Assembly: GCA_964414185.1 (NCBI GenBank)
Contig: CAYPVK010000007.1
Location: forward strand, 29,900 to 93,899
From: UBA7488 sp964414185
GTDB lineage: Bacteria > Pseudomonadota > Alphaproteobacteria > CAAHEQ01 > UBA3637
Direction of reading: 5' to 3'
Length of the DNA: 64,000 bases
The notes beneath the pieces were generated by a model. It had not been told where the DNA came from and did no database searches. It saw only the letters and a list, made by a program, of their open reading frames with translations. Numbering within the stretch: position 1 is the stretch's first letter; each line of letters begins with the position of its first letter. The translations under genes and the position numbers were made by a program. Positions 17,918 through 26,450 of this stretch are shown here, piece by piece.

Positions 17918-18757
17918 ATGAGCAAAATTTTATGGCCTGCGGGCACTTTGTTGGGTCCTGTCCCACCGGTAATGGTTTCTTGCGGAACAGTTGAAAATCC
18001 CAATGTTTTAACGGTAGCTTGGACGGGAATTATTAATTCCGATCCGGCGATGACATACGTGTCCATACGCCCGAGCCGCCATTCGCACGGTTTGATTGAA
18101 CAATCAAAAGAATTCGTTATTAACTTGCCGACTTTAAAATTGGTTGAAATATGTGACAGCGTCGGCATTAAATCCGGCGCAAAAATTGACAAGTTTAAAG
18201 AATACGGATTAACGGCATTGCCGTGTGAAGGCGTAAATGCGCCGCAAATTGCGCAATCTCCCGTTTCATTGGTATGCAAAGTCATTGATGTGCAGCATTT
18301 TCGGACCCATGACATGTTCTTGGCTGAAATCGTTAATGTGTATGTCGATGATGCCTATCTTGACGAAAACGGCAAGTTGTGTTTGGAAAAGGCCGGGTTA
18401 TTGGCATATTTGCACGGTGCATATTATACTTTGGGACGGGAAATCGGCAAAATGGGTTTTTCCGTCAATAAAAAGGAAATCAAGAAAAAACAGGCTTTGA
18501 AATCCAAACGGGCGCAAGTGTTAAAATCTGAACAAGTGCAGACATCAAAATCTAAACGGGCGCAAGTATCGCAATCCGAACGGGCCGACGAAAATTTTCA
18601 TACTCCGAAAGCAACTGCAAACAACAAAAAATCCGACAATGCAAAAAAAGTTAAATTTTCGGAAAGGAAAAAGATGGCTGTCGGTTTTCGCCGTTCCGAA
18701 AAGAAATCAACAAAACAATATAAGAGGGCATCATGGAAAAATCGGCAAACCGATTGA
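17918..18757 (+). CDS. Flavin reductase-like FMN-binding protein with a basic repeat tail
   Basis: Flavin reductase family (split barrel FMN-binding). Residues 1-185 match the family: PVPPVMVSCGT, NVLTVAWTGIINSDPAMTYVSIRPSRHSH (FMN pocket), FVINLPT and a final LHGAYYTLGREIG. Residues 186-279 are an added Lys/Arg/Ser/Gln-rich tail, roughly a repeated unit K-S-K/E-R/Q-A/V-Q-V, absent from ordinary members (about 190 residues) and likely disordered or nucleic-acid binding. Stop overlaps slyX by 25 bases. Physiological reductant and partner oxygenase are unknown. Confidence 0.85.
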   Translation: MSKILWPAGTLLGPVPPVMVSCGTVENPNVLTVAWTGIINSDPAMTYVSIRPSRHSHGLIEQSKEFVINLPTLKLVEICDSVGIKSGAKIDKFKEYGLTALPCEGVNAPQIAQSPVSLVCKVIDVQHFRTHDMFLAEIVNVYVDDAYLDENGKLCLEKAGLLAYLHGAYYTLGREIGKMGFSVNKKEIKKKQALKSKRAQVLKSEQVQTSKSKRAQVSQSERADENFHTPKATANNKKSDNAKKVKFSERKKMAVGFRRSEKKSTKQYKRASWKNRQTD

Positions 18758-18936
18758 CCGAAATCGAAATACATTTGGCCAATCTCGAAAAAACGGTGGA
18801 TGAAATGAATGACGAATTATTACGCCAATCAAAAATCATCGACACATTGGTTAAACAAAACAAAATGCTGATTGAAGCGGTGAAGGACAATCCCGTAAAA
18901 CCTTTGTCAGAAGAAACGCCGCCGCCGCATTATTAA
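18733..18936 (+). CDS. slyX: SlyX family protein
   Basis: 67 residues, a coiled coil with the family ending PPPHY. Begins inside the end of the flavin reductase gene with AGAGGG before the ATG. SlyX proteins are short, common in Proteobacteria and of unknown biochemical function. The length and the C-terminal motif make the assignment good despite the short sequence. Confidence 0.88.
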   Translation: MEKSANRLTEIEIHLANLEKTVDEMNDELLRQSKIIDTLVKQNKMLIEAVKDNPVKPLSEETPPPHY

Positions 18937-18968
18937 CGTAAAAAGCAAAATAAAGGTTAGGAGTCAAA

Positions 18969-19751
18969 ATGAGAAAATTTTATTTCGTTTTGTATTGTTT
19001 GTTTTTTATTGCTTTGGGTTATGCTGCCACAGGTGCGGCGATTAAGGCATTTTCCCCGAAGCAACACAAAATTTTGGTGATGATAAGTTCGTATAAACGG
19101 CCGTTGTTGTTATCTGGACAAATTATTCGGTTTGCGAACCAAACCTATCAAAATTTTGATATCAGCGTTTCAATTAAAGGTGCACCCGAAAATTGGGTCA
19201 GAAGAATGTTTATGCAAGAATGGCAACCGTTATTGGATAAAGGCCGCTTATTCGTACGTTTTGACGAAAATAAAAACCAACTCAGCAACCATATGGATAC
19301 TTTGCGCGATATTGATTTGGACAAATATGATTATTTTTGCAAAGTTGATGATGACGATTGGTATGTACCGACTTATTTGGAACATGTCAATGAATGGTTG
19401 AATAAGGGCACAAATATTGCGATGTCGGCATCAAATAATGCCATTGCATTGGAAGAAAATGAAAAGACAGCAATTATGAGAATATTTCACGGTGAAATGT
19501 ACGGTCCGACCATGTGTTTTTCAAGAGACGTTATGAAAACGGCATTAAAGGTTGAAAAAGATGCGTCGGCCTTGGAACCGTATATCAATACGGAAACAGT
19601 CAAATACCTGCGTCATCGGCGCGAAGACAATCTGCTTGACAAAATTGCCAGAAAAGCCGGGAAAATCCAATTTCGAAACGACGGCATTCCACGTGTCATT
19701 TACGGCAGACAATACCCCGGCGTCACGCGTCAGTGGCTCGGCACATATTAA
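18969..19751 (+). CDS. GT-A type glycosyltransferase, family 2-like
   Basis: 260 residues. N-terminal hydrophobic stretch (about 5-28) is a signal anchor. The catalytic fold begins KILVMISSYKRPLLLSGQIIRFANQTY and has the metal-binding acidic run KVDDDDWYVPTYLEHV (about 120-130), the DxD equivalent of GT-A enzymes, and a late GPTMCFSRDV segment. Probably membrane-anchored and adding a sugar to an envelope glycan; donor and acceptor cannot be read. Good ribosome site (TTAGGAG). The C-terminus RHRREDNLLDKIARKAGKIQ is family-like. Confidence 0.8.
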   Translation: MRKFYFVLYCLFFIALGYAATGAAIKAFSPKQHKILVMISSYKRPLLLSGQIIRFANQTYQNFDISVSIKGAPENWVRRMFMQEWQPLLDKGRLFVRFDENKNQLSNHMDTLRDIDLDKYDYFCKVDDDDWYVPTYLEHVNEWLNKGTNIAMSASNNAIALEENEKTAIMRIFHGEMYGPTMCFSRDVMKTALKVEKDASALEPYINTETVKYLRHRREDNLLDKIARKAGKIQFRNDGIPRVIYGRQYPGVTRQWLGTY

Positions 19752-19828
19752 AATAGCGCCATTCCCCGATAAAAGCTTGACGAGGCTTAAAAAAAAGGCT
19801 TTAATATTAAAAAATAAGGGGCCTGTTG

Positions 19829-22087
19829 ATGACACACCATGCGCAAAATAAAATCATTTCGGTCAAACAAATCCTTAAATTCATTCGCGAATTGATGAAA
19901 AAGGAAAAGGACCGCCAAAAACAATTGGAACAAATTGTCCACGTTGTTGCCGATTCTTTGCACATGGACGTGTGTTCACTGTATGTCATGCGCCCGGGCG
20001 ATTTGTTGGAACTTTACGCCACCAAGGGGTTGGATCCGAAAGCAGTTCATGAAACATTTTTGCGCGTGGGCGAAGGGCTTATCGGCGAAATTGCTTTGCA
20101 ACGCAAAGGATTGGCTTTTGAAGATGCTCAAGTTCATCCAAGCTTTGTTTTTAAACCGGAAACGAAAGAAAAGCCTTTTAAATCTTTATTCGGCATTCCG
20201 ATTATACGCGGGGAAAATGTTTTGGGCGTATTGACGATACAAACGACCAGCGTACAAAATTTTTCGCCCGAAATCAAAGAGACAATGGATACGATTGCTC
20301 TTGTCATAGCCGAAATATTGGCAACTTTTTATACGCAGAAAAAAGAAAAATCCATCACGCCCGAATTGCACTTGAAAATGGACGGCGTAAAATTAGTCGA
20401 AGGCGTTGCCGTCGGAAATGCCGTTTTGCATGAACGGTTGGAACGTATCACGACAATTTTGGCAAAAGATTCGAAACAAGAAATCAAACGTTTCAATGCG
20501 GCATTGGCAGCCGTCGAAGCGGAAATTACTCAAATGGTGGACAATTCGAACGTGTCGGGCGAAGAAACGGACATTTTCAGCGCTTATTTGTTATTCACGC
20601 AAGACAAAGGATGGGCCCAAAAAATCACGGCGGCCATTGAAATAGGTTTAACGGCGGAAGCGGCCGTACAAAAAATATGTGATGAAATGAGCGAACGGAT
20701 GGAAAAAATAGCGGACGCTTACATTCGTGAAAAGATTCATGATTTGCAAGATTTATCTAACCGTTTGATTACACATTTAAAGGGAAAACGCGCCTCAAAA
20801 TCGAAACAAAAATTGCCGAAAAACACGATTTTGGTCGCTTATTCAATGGGACCGGCCGAATTGTTAGATTATGAAACTGATAAAATTAAGGCTATTGTCA
20901 TGGAAGAAGGTTCCAAAACAATGCACATCATCATTGTGGCACGTTCATTGAACATCCCCGTTATCGGCGGCATTAAAAACATTTTTTCGTTAATCAATAC
21001 CGATGATGAATTGGCCGTCGATGCCGTTAAAGGCGAATTATATATCAACCCCATTGACGAAGTATTGGACGAATTTGCCGAAAAATTACGTGTACAAAAA
21101 AGGTTGATGGCGCACTATCAAAAAATGCGTAAATTGCCGGGCATTACATTGGACGGCGTTCAAGTTTCATTATGCGCCAATGCGGGATTGGCTTCGGATT
21201 TAATTTCATTAGATGGCATATCTTATGATGGCATCGGATTATACCGCACAGAGTTGCCGTTTATGACCGCCGAACAATTACCCGATGTAGATGAACAAGT
21301 CAAAATTTATCATAAAGCGATTTTACATGCGGGGTCAAAACCGATTGTCTTTCGCACGCTTGACATTGGTTCGGATAAAGTATTGCCGTATTTTCAAAAC
21401 CGAGAAGAACAAAATCCCGCTATGGGATGGCGTTCAATCCGAATTGCATTGGATCGCCGCGCGTTGTTGCGCAGCCAAATACGAGCATTTATCCGAGCTT
21501 CGCAAGGCAAAGAATTACGCGTGATGTTCCCGATGATTTCGGATTTAAACGAATTCATTGATGCAAAAAAAACATTGCAAATCGAATTGGAACGCGAACG
21601 GCAAAAAGGCGGCATATTGCCTTCTTGTGTCAAAGTCGGCACAATGCTTGAAGTACCGTCCCTTATATTCCGATTGGAAGAATTGGTAAAAGTCGTGGAT
21701 TTCATATCTATAGGCACAAACGATTTGGCACAATTTTTGTTCGCAACCGATCGGAGCAATCCGATGATTTGGGACCGTTATGATTCCCTTTCGCCCGTTT
21801 TTTTAAAAGCATTGAAATACATTAACGATATATGCAAACGCGCCGGCGTTTCATGTTCGATTTGCGGCGAAATGGCGGGACGCCCGCTGGAAGCTTTGGC
21901 TTTGGTCGGCCTTGGGTATACTTCTTTATCAATGGCACCATCATCATTGGGCGCCGTCAAAGCCGTCGTTCGTTCAATGAATCAAGCTCAGGTCGAAGAA
22001 TACCTGTTGACACAGTTAAATTCTCCGTCGCCTTCGATACGAGAAAAATTAAAATCCTATGCAATGGACCACGGCATATTTATTTAA
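19829..22087 (+). CDS. ptsP: PEP-protein phosphotransferase PtsP (nitrogen PTS enzyme I) with GAF domain
   Basis: Starts the PTS-Ntr phosphorelay by moving phosphate from PEP to NPr. 752 residues from the ATG at 19829 (TTG one codon earlier is possible; AAGGGG supports either). Domains: GAF sensor (about 20-165, CSLYVMRPGDLLELYATKG and IPIIRGENVLGVL), helical HPr-binding part, swivelling phospho-His domain with His366 in TMHIIIVARS, and PEP-binding barrel with LCANAGL, FRTLDIGSDK, FMPMISDLNE-like FPMISD, IGTNDLAQF and the catalytic Cys in SICGEMAG. The GAF domain senses glutamine/2-oxoglutarate in other Proteobacteria. First of a run of plus-strand genes with the nucleotidyltransferase 11 bases downstream. 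Confidence 0.95.
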   Translation: MTHHAQNKIISVKQILKFIRELMKKEKDRQKQLEQIVHVVADSLHMDVCSLYVMRPGDLLELYATKGLDPKAVHETFLRVGEGLIGEIALQRKGLAFEDAQVHPSFVFKPETKEKPFKSLFGIPIIRGENVLGVLTIQTTSVQNFSPEIKETMDTIALVIAEILATFYTQKKEKSITPELHLKMDGVKLVEGVAVGNAVLHERLERITTILAKDSKQEIKRFNAALAAVEAEITQMVDNSNVSGEETDIFSAYLLFTQDKGWAQKITAAIEIGLTAEAAVQKICDEMSERMEKIADAYIREKIHDLQDLSNRLITHLKGKRASKSKQKLPKNTILVAYSMGPAELLDYETDKIKAIVMEEGSKTMHIIIVARSLNIPVIGGIKNIFSLINTDDELAVDAVKGELYINPIDEVLDEFAEKLRVQKRLMAHYQKMRKLPGITLDGVQVSLCANAGLASDLISLDGISYDGIGLYRTELPFMTAEQLPDVDEQVKIYHKAILHAGSKPIVFRTLDIGSDKVLPYFQNREEQNPAMGWRSIRIALDRRALLRSQIRAFIRASQGKELRVMFPMISDLNEFIDAKKTLQIELERERQKGGILPSCVKVGTMLEVPSLIFRLEELVKVVDFISIGTNDLAQFLFATDRSNPMIWDRYDSLSPVFLKALKYINDICKRAGVSCSICGEMAGRPLEALALVGLGYTSLSMAPSSLGAVKAVVRSMNQAQVEEYLLTQLNSPSPSIREKLKSYAMDHGIFI

Positions 22088-22097
22088 AAGGACAAAA

Positions 22098-22838
22098 ATG
22101 GTTAAGACAAAGGCAATTATTTTAGGCGCCGACAGCGGTACAAAATCATTGGAAGGGACATCAAAAATCCTTTTGCCGATTTGCGGCACGCCCTTAATAA
22201 AATTTTTGATTTCTTCGGTTCAAGAAGCCGGTATCGACGATATCAGCGTTGTTGTCAGCCCCGGCATGGAACAAGTTGCCGATTTAATCGCCCCGCATGA
22301 ATTATTTTTCCAAAAGCAACTTTTGGGAACCGGAAACGCCGTTTTAACGGCCGAAAAAAATCTGTATCCGTTCGACGGATGCGTTGTGATATTGTTGGGG
22401 GACACGCCACTTATCCGTCCCGAAACAATTCAAAAAATGATTCAAAAATGCGAACAAGGCGCCGATGTGGTTGTTTTGGCATTTTTACCGACGGATTTAA
22501 GACGTTACGGACGGTTGGTCATGTGTGAAGAAGGTCTTGAAAAAATCGTCGAATATTTGGATGCCACCGATGCCGAACGTTCCATCCGTTTGTGTAATGC
22601 GGGTGCCATGTGTGTGAACGGGCGGCATGTTTTGGAACTTATAAAAAAAATCAATAACAACAATGCGGCGGGACAATATTATTTGACGGACATTGTGGGG
22701 TTGGCAAAAAAACAAGGGTTAAAAATTGACATTGTCATGGGATCCGTGGAAGAATTACACGGTATCAATTCGAAAGAAGAATTGGAAGCGGCCGAAGAAC
22801 TGTTTTTAAAATGTAATAACATCAAGGGAAAACGATAG
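22098..22838 (+). CDS. GlmU-like nucleotidyltransferase lacking the acetyltransferase domain
   Basis: 246 residues from the ATG at 22098 (AAAAGGA upstream). It matches the N-terminal uridylyltransferase half of GlmU: SKILLPICGTPLI, QLLGTGNAVLTAE, VILLGDTPLI, NAGAMCVNG and AAGQYYLTDIVGLA. The signature at the start, normally GxGTRMxSxxPK, is altered to GADSGTKSLEGTSK, keeping the Lys but losing the Arg. The left-handed helix acetyltransferase half is absent, and it is about half the length of GlmU. A sugar-1-phosphate uridylyltransferase acting with a separate acetyltransferase is the likeliest role; it may use another sugar. Follows ptsP closely. Confidence 0.8.
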   Translation: MVKTKAIILGADSGTKSLEGTSKILLPICGTPLIKFLISSVQEAGIDDISVVVSPGMEQVADLIAPHELFFQKQLLGTGNAVLTAEKNLYPFDGCVVILLGDTPLIRPETIQKMIQKCEQGADVVVLAFLPTDLRRYGRLVMCEEGLEKIVEYLDATDAERSIRLCNAGAMCVNGRHVLELIKKINNNNAAGQYYLTDIVGLAKKQGLKIDIVMGSVEELHGINSKEELEAAEELFLKCNNIKGKR

Positions 22839-22857
22839 CAAAAAAAAGAGAAATATC

Positions 22858-23076
22858 ATGAAAGTTATTTTCAAAATTTTATTGTGGGCCATACCTGTCG
22901 GAATAATTATTTATCTGAGTTATGTTTTTACGGCTCCCGAATATACGGATATGTGTTCAAATTCGTTTATCGAGTGTATGGATAAGGCACAAAAACTGCC
23001 GTGGTACGAAAAATATTATATGGGCGTGTGGTGCGTCCTTAAAAATGTCGGTTGTGTCTTAAACGCTCTGCTCTAA
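22858..23076 (+). CDS. Small single-pass membrane protein, unknown
   Basis: 72 residues. Hydrophobic helix at about 5-26, then an outside segment with four Cys (CSNSFIEC, WCVL, GCVL) that could make two disulfides. GAGAAA precedes the ATG. It lies 19 bases after the nucleotidyltransferase and 47 before the glucokinase, in the same run. No family recognised. Confidence 0.55.
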   Translation: MKVIFKILLWAIPVGIIIYLSYVFTAPEYTDMCSNSFIECMDKAQKLPWYEKYYMGVWCVLKNVGCVLNALL

Positions 23077-23123
23077 GGAAACCGCCCCCCCTAAATCCCC
23101 CCTAAATATAAAGGAGAAAAATA

Positions 23124-24104
23124 ATGAAAGCTTTACCATCAAAACGCGTTGTTTTATTATCGGATATCGGCGGAACATATGTGCGTTTTGCCTTATTCGT
23201 CAACAATCGCATGACAAAAGTATCCAAATTTCGCGGGGACGATTTCAAATCTGCAACACATGCCATCGATTTTTATTTAAAACAGCAAAAATTAACCGTC
23301 ACGGATATGATTTTCGGCGTGGCGGGGCCCGTTTCAAACGGCAAAGTTACCTTGACAAACCGCGGTTGGAAATTCGATGAAAAAAAACTGATGAAAAAAT
23401 ACAATTTGGTTTCGTGTCTGTTGGTCAATGACTTTGTATTAAAAGGATACGGCATGCTCGGAATCGGGAAAAAAGATTTAGTCAAACTCGGCGGCGGAAC
23501 TCAAATAAAAGACGGCCCAAAATGCATTATCGGCCCGGGAACGGGTCTTGGCATTTGCTTTTTAACCAATACGGGCGGCGAATGGATTGCACATCCGTCC
23601 GAAGGCGGCCATACGGATATAGCCCCTTCCACCCCTATTCAAGCAAAAATTATTGCACATGTTGCGGGCGATGCTGTTAACTTATCGGCCGAAGAATTAT
23701 TGTCGGGACGCGGTTTGGTCGCCATTTATAAGTCATTGGCCGATTTTGAACATCGAGAGGCACCGGAAAATATGCAAAGCGTTGAAGTTATCAACTTATT
23801 TCACAATCAAGACCCGATTGCCGTTGAAGCATTAAACCATTTCTTTGATTTTCTTGCCACATTTGCCGGCAATATGGCGATAACGATGAAAACAACCGGC
23901 GGCGTTTATATTGTCAGCAGCATTTTGCGCAACGACGGTGTTATGGAATTAATGCAATTACACCCTTTCCGCAAAAGTTTTGAAAAACGCGGTAAAATGA
24001 CCGAATTGGCAAAAAGCATCCCCGTGTACGTGATAATCAAATCCCGTTCGGCGTTTAAAGGATTGCAACGTTTGGCCCAAGTGCTCATCAAAACAGATAT
24101 TTAA
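23124..24104 (+). CDS. glk: Glucokinase
   Basis: ATP-dependent hexokinase of the bacterial Glk family. 326 residues, normal length. Motifs: LLSDIGGTYVRFALF (phosphate 1), GVAGPVSNGKVTLTNRGW, LVNDFVLKGYG, GPGTGLGICFL (phosphate 2), and EGGHTDIAP sugar-binding segment. Produces glucose-6-phosphate in the cytoplasm. TNRGW rather than the common TNxxW makes glucose likely. AAAGGAG precedes the ATG. A long hairpin follows the stop. Confidence 0.92.
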   Translation: MKALPSKRVVLLSDIGGTYVRFALFVNNRMTKVSKFRGDDFKSATHAIDFYLKQQKLTVTDMIFGVAGPVSNGKVTLTNRGWKFDEKKLMKKYNLVSCLLVNDFVLKGYGMLGIGKKDLVKLGGGTQIKDGPKCIIGPGTGLGICFLTNTGGEWIAHPSEGGHTDIAPSTPIQAKIIAHVAGDAVNLSAEELLSGRGLVAIYKSLADFEHREAPENMQSVEVINLFHNQDPIAVEALNHFFDFLATFAGNMAITMKTTGGVYIVSSILRNDGVMELMQLHPFRKSFEKRGKMTELAKSIPVYVIIKSRSAFKGLQRLAQVLIKTDI

Positions 24105-24131
24105 CGCAATAAGGACATGTTACGACCATTT

Positions 24132-24160
24132 TGTCGGCAGGCATATTGAACCTGCCGGCA
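24132..24160 (+). terminator. Strong hairpin after glk
   Basis: TGTCGGCAGG / CCTGCCGGCA, 10 pairs around a 9-base loop, 27 bases after glk. The downstream run (TAAAATTATA) is A/T-rich but not a pure T-tract, so termination is likely but weaker than usual. Confidence 0.55.
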
Positions 24161-24169
24161 TAAAATTAT

Positions 24170-24340
24170 ATGTGTGAATTTTATGAATATTTCTTGCCGA
24201 TATATCAATTTTTAAATATCAAGCTTTTTTTGGATAAACAAGAGTTTTTAAACATATTTTTAAAAGAAACATCACAACCATATTCATCAAATATTTTAAG
24301 CAAAAACAAAGAAGTAAAGGTATTTCTGAATAAAAAATAA
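24170..24340 (+). CDS. Possible 56-residue ORF, unsupported
   Basis: ATG 24170 to TAA 24340 encodes a hydrophobic/aromatic-rich peptide (MCEFYEYFLPIYQFL...). There is no ribosome site and the base composition is that of the surrounding A/T-rich gap, so it may be chance. The rest of the 311-base gap between glk and tRNA-Asp holds only the hairpin above. Confidence 0.2.
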   Translation: MCEFYEYFLPIYQFLNIKLFLDKQEFLNIFLKETSQPYSSNILSKNKEVKVFLNKK

Positions 24341-24415
24341 TATTTTTTTGCAATTTTATAAAAAAAAGCTTGCAATAAATAAATAAATCTGTTAATAATA
24401 CGCTTACTTGCTTTT

Positions 24416-24492
24416 GGGGGCGTAGCTCAGTTGGTTAGAGCGTCTGCCTGTCACGCAGAAGGTCGCGGGTTCGAGTCCCGTCACTCCCGCCA
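24416..24492 (+). tRNA. tRNA-Asp (anticodon GTC)
   Basis: 77 bases with encoded CCA. Anticodon loop CCTGTCACG gives GTC. T-arm GGTTCGAGTCC. Acceptor GGGGGCG / CACTCCC contains a C-A mismatch at the sixth pair and a G-U at the fourth. TTGCAA about 45 bases upstream is a probable -35. Confidence 0.95.
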
Positions 24493-24720
24493 TTTATAAA
24501 AAACAATCGCCTTTACGGCGATTTTTTTATAAAAAATGATATTTCGGGACGAGAACCCGAAAGGGCTGCGGCACGTAAAACAATCCGGGGGATTGTTTTC
24601 GGGACGATAAGCAATGAGACTTCATGAGCGCGCAAGAAAACTTTCGCCGCGCGCGAATGATTAGTCGGAATTGAACGAAGCGATTTTATCGCGAGTCCCG
24701 TCACTCCCGCCATTTATAAA
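24472..24720. repeat. 29-bp direct repeat of the tRNA-Asp 3' tail enclosing about 190 bp
   Basis: The last 21 bases of tRNA-Asp plus ATTTATAAA downstream (24472-24500) recur identically at 24692-24720, starting CGAGTCCCGTCACTCCC. Between them are the tRNA terminator, two copies of TTTCGGGACGA (about 24542 and 24597) and a hairpin AACAATCC/GGATTGTT, but no gene. This is the layout of att repeats left by a tRNA-targeting element, or of a partial tandem tRNA duplication. Confidence 0.7.
24505..24529 (+). terminator. Terminator of tRNA-Asp
   Basis: ATCGCC, 5-base loop, GGCGAT and a run of T, 13 bases past the CCA. Confidence 0.85.
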
Positions 24721-24787
24721 GTTGAATACCCAAAAGGAAGCTGTTCAAAATGCTTTTCGTGAAATATAGCATCAATTTCATAATGAA

Positions 24788-25114
24788 TTAATTTTTGGAT
24801 AAAAATTTCTTTTTATATCGATTAAATTCGCTTTGTGAAATAACGCCTTTTTCCTTTAAATCATAGGCTTTGGACAATTCATCAATGCCGACAACCTTAT
24901 CCGGATCAGTGGAAGGCGTATACAACAACGCCAAAATCAAAGCGGCAATCCACGTTAAACCGAATAAAATCCCAAGCCAACTCAACACGGCAATTGTCGT
25001 TAAATCGGACCCTGCGACACCGCGATTCTTTGCAATAATAATCGGAATTCGGACTATTAAAATAAAAACGAATAAAAATATTAAGAAAAACAATAATGCC
25101 ATTGAATTTTCCAT
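24788..25114 (-). CDS. Superinfection-immunity-like membrane protein with SHOCT tail
   Basis: 108 residues. Two hydrophobic helices at about 5-27 and 42-65; the second, WLGILFGLTWIAALILALL, is characteristic of the T4-immunity-like family (Imm_superinfect). A C-terminal SHOCT module (about 78-106, LSKAYDLKEKGVISQSEFNRYKKKFL) follows, an oligomerisation motif. AGGGAGGT precedes the ATG. Many chromosomal members have no known antiphage role, so the name does not establish one. It sits beside the tRNA-Asp tail repeat, which would fit a remnant of an element. Confidence 0.75.
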   Translation of the reverse strand: MENSMALLFFLIFLFVFILIVRIPIIIAKNRGVAGSDLTTIAVLSWLGILFGLTWIAALILALLYTPSTDPDKVVGIDELSKAYDLKEKGVISQSEFNRYKKKFLSKN

Positions 25115-25230
25115 CTTTACCTCCCTGCTTTAATGCAAATAAGAGTGCCGATACTTTTTGTCAATGGTAAAAATTATCCGACATCTTTAAATTTCCAATA
25201 AAAAATAATTACTTCACCACCATACAGTAC

Positions 25231-25263
25231 AAAAAAAAGCTTGGAAAATTCCAAGCTTTTTTT
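25231..25263 (-). terminator. Terminator of rplM-rpsI
   Basis: AAAAGCTTGGAA / TTCCAAGCTTTT stem with flanking A and T tracts, directly after the rpsI stop on the minus strand. Confidence 0.88.
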
Positions 25264-25280
25264 CATAAATCGTCCAAATC

Positions 25281-25856
25281 TTAACGTTTTGAGAATTGGA
25301 AACGTTTTCTGGCTTTTGAAAGACCCGGTTTTTTACGTTCAACAACACGGGAATCGCGTGTCAAGAAACCGGCTTTTTTCAAAGCGGGACGCAATTCGGG
25401 TTCAAACAAATCCAAACAACGGCTGATACCATGGCGCAAAGCATAAGCTTGACCGGATAAACCGCCGCCGACCATTGTGCATTGAACATCAAATTGGCCT
25501 TCACGATTCGTTACCACGAACGGTTGGTTGATAATCATACGCAACACGGGACGCGGGAAGTAATCTTCCAACGTGCGGCCGTTAACGGTAATTTTGCCTT
25601 TACCCATTTTAATGATAACGCGAGCAATGGCATTTTTCTTTTTACCCGTTGCTTGAGAACGACCCAAAGCGTCTTTTTTCGGTTTGCGCGGTTCATTGGC
25701 GGGAGCTGCAGCTTCCGCTTCAACGGGAGCTTCAACCGCTTTGGCAGCTTCTACTTCGGCTTTAATATCGGCCAACCCGGCTTTTTTCTTAACAACTTTA
25801 GTTGTTTTCGGGGCTTTTTCGGCCGTTTGTGTATTTGTCGTAGCTTCTTTAACCAT
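25281..25856 (-). CDS. rpsI: 30S ribosomal protein S9 with long N-terminal extension
   Basis: 191 residues, against about 130-160 normally. The conserved core begins at about residue 64 (GRSQATGKKKNAIARV) and includes VNGRTLEDYFPRP, GGGLSGQAYALRHGI and the C-terminal KARKRFQFSKR whose last Arg reaches the P-site tRNA. The first 60 residues are an Ala/Glu/Lys/Pro-rich tail, likely disordered, longer than the extension known from other Alphaproteobacteria. Overlaps the rplM stop by one base. Confidence 0.97.
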   Translation of the reverse strand: MVKEATTNTQTAEKAPKTTKVVKKKAGLADIKAEVEAAKAVEAPVEAEAAAPANEPRKPKKDALGRSQATGKKKNAIARVIIKMGKGKITVNGRTLEDYFPRPVLRMIINQPFVVTNREGQFDVQCTMVGGGLSGQAYALRHGISRCLDLFEPELRPALKKAGFLTRDSRVVERKKPGLSKARKRFQFSKR

Positions 25857-26326
25857 TATGCGCTCCTTTTATTTTTAGGATTTTTACCGCCAATATCCAA
25901 TGTAATCGGAGATTGGGCTTGGTGAGTGTGTTCCGGACCGGCGAAAACGCGTAATTTCGTCATTTGCTTATCGCCGAGCGGTCCTTTGCCGACCATGCGT
26001 TCAACCGCTTTAATCAAAACGCGTTCCGGATGTTCTTCCATTTGTTTGCCAGCGGAAATGCCTTTAATGCCACCGACATAACCTGTATGGCGGTAGTACA
26101 TTTTTTGTTCCAATTTGCGGCCCGTCAATACGACTTTGTCAGCATTGACGACAACAACATAATCACCGCAATCTTGAGACGGCGAATAGCATGTTTTGTT
26201 TTTACCGCGGATGATATTAGCCAATTGGCTGGCCAAACGACCCAAAACCAAACCTTCGGCGTCAACCAAATACCATTTGATGTCGCTGTTGGCCGGATTA
26301 ATCGTTTTTGTAGTCTTCATTACCAT
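25856..26326 (-). CDS. rplM: 50S ribosomal protein L13
   Basis: 156 residues, normal length. Conserved KWYLVDAEGLVLGRLASQLA, GDYVVVVNADKV, YYRHTGYVGG and AVERMVGKGPLG. Early-binding 23S rRNA protein. The first of two close ATGs is taken because AGAAGGA stands 8 bases before it. First gene of rplM-rpsI. Confidence 0.98.
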   Translation of the reverse strand: MVMKTTKTINPANSDIKWYLVDAEGLVLGRLASQLANIIRGKNKTCYSPSQDCGDYVVVVNADKVVLTGRKLEQKMYYRHTGYVGGIKGISAGKQMEEHPERVLIKAVERMVGKGPLGDKQMTKLRVFAGPEHTHQAQSPITLDIGGKNPKNKRSA

Positions 26327-26421
26327 ATTATAATCCTTCTGTTAATAAATGAACTGTCTTTTAAGCCGATTTTAAATGAATTGCACATACATCAAAAACC
26401 GCCCGTGAAACCAGTGCCGTT

Positions 26422-26450
26422 TTTATACACATCTTTTTTACAAAAGTCAA
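26422..26450 (-). promoter_or_regulatory. Sigma-70 promoter of rplM-rpsI
   Basis: Minus strand TTGACT, 17-base spacer, TATAAA, about 95 bases before the rplM ATG. Confidence 0.75.
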
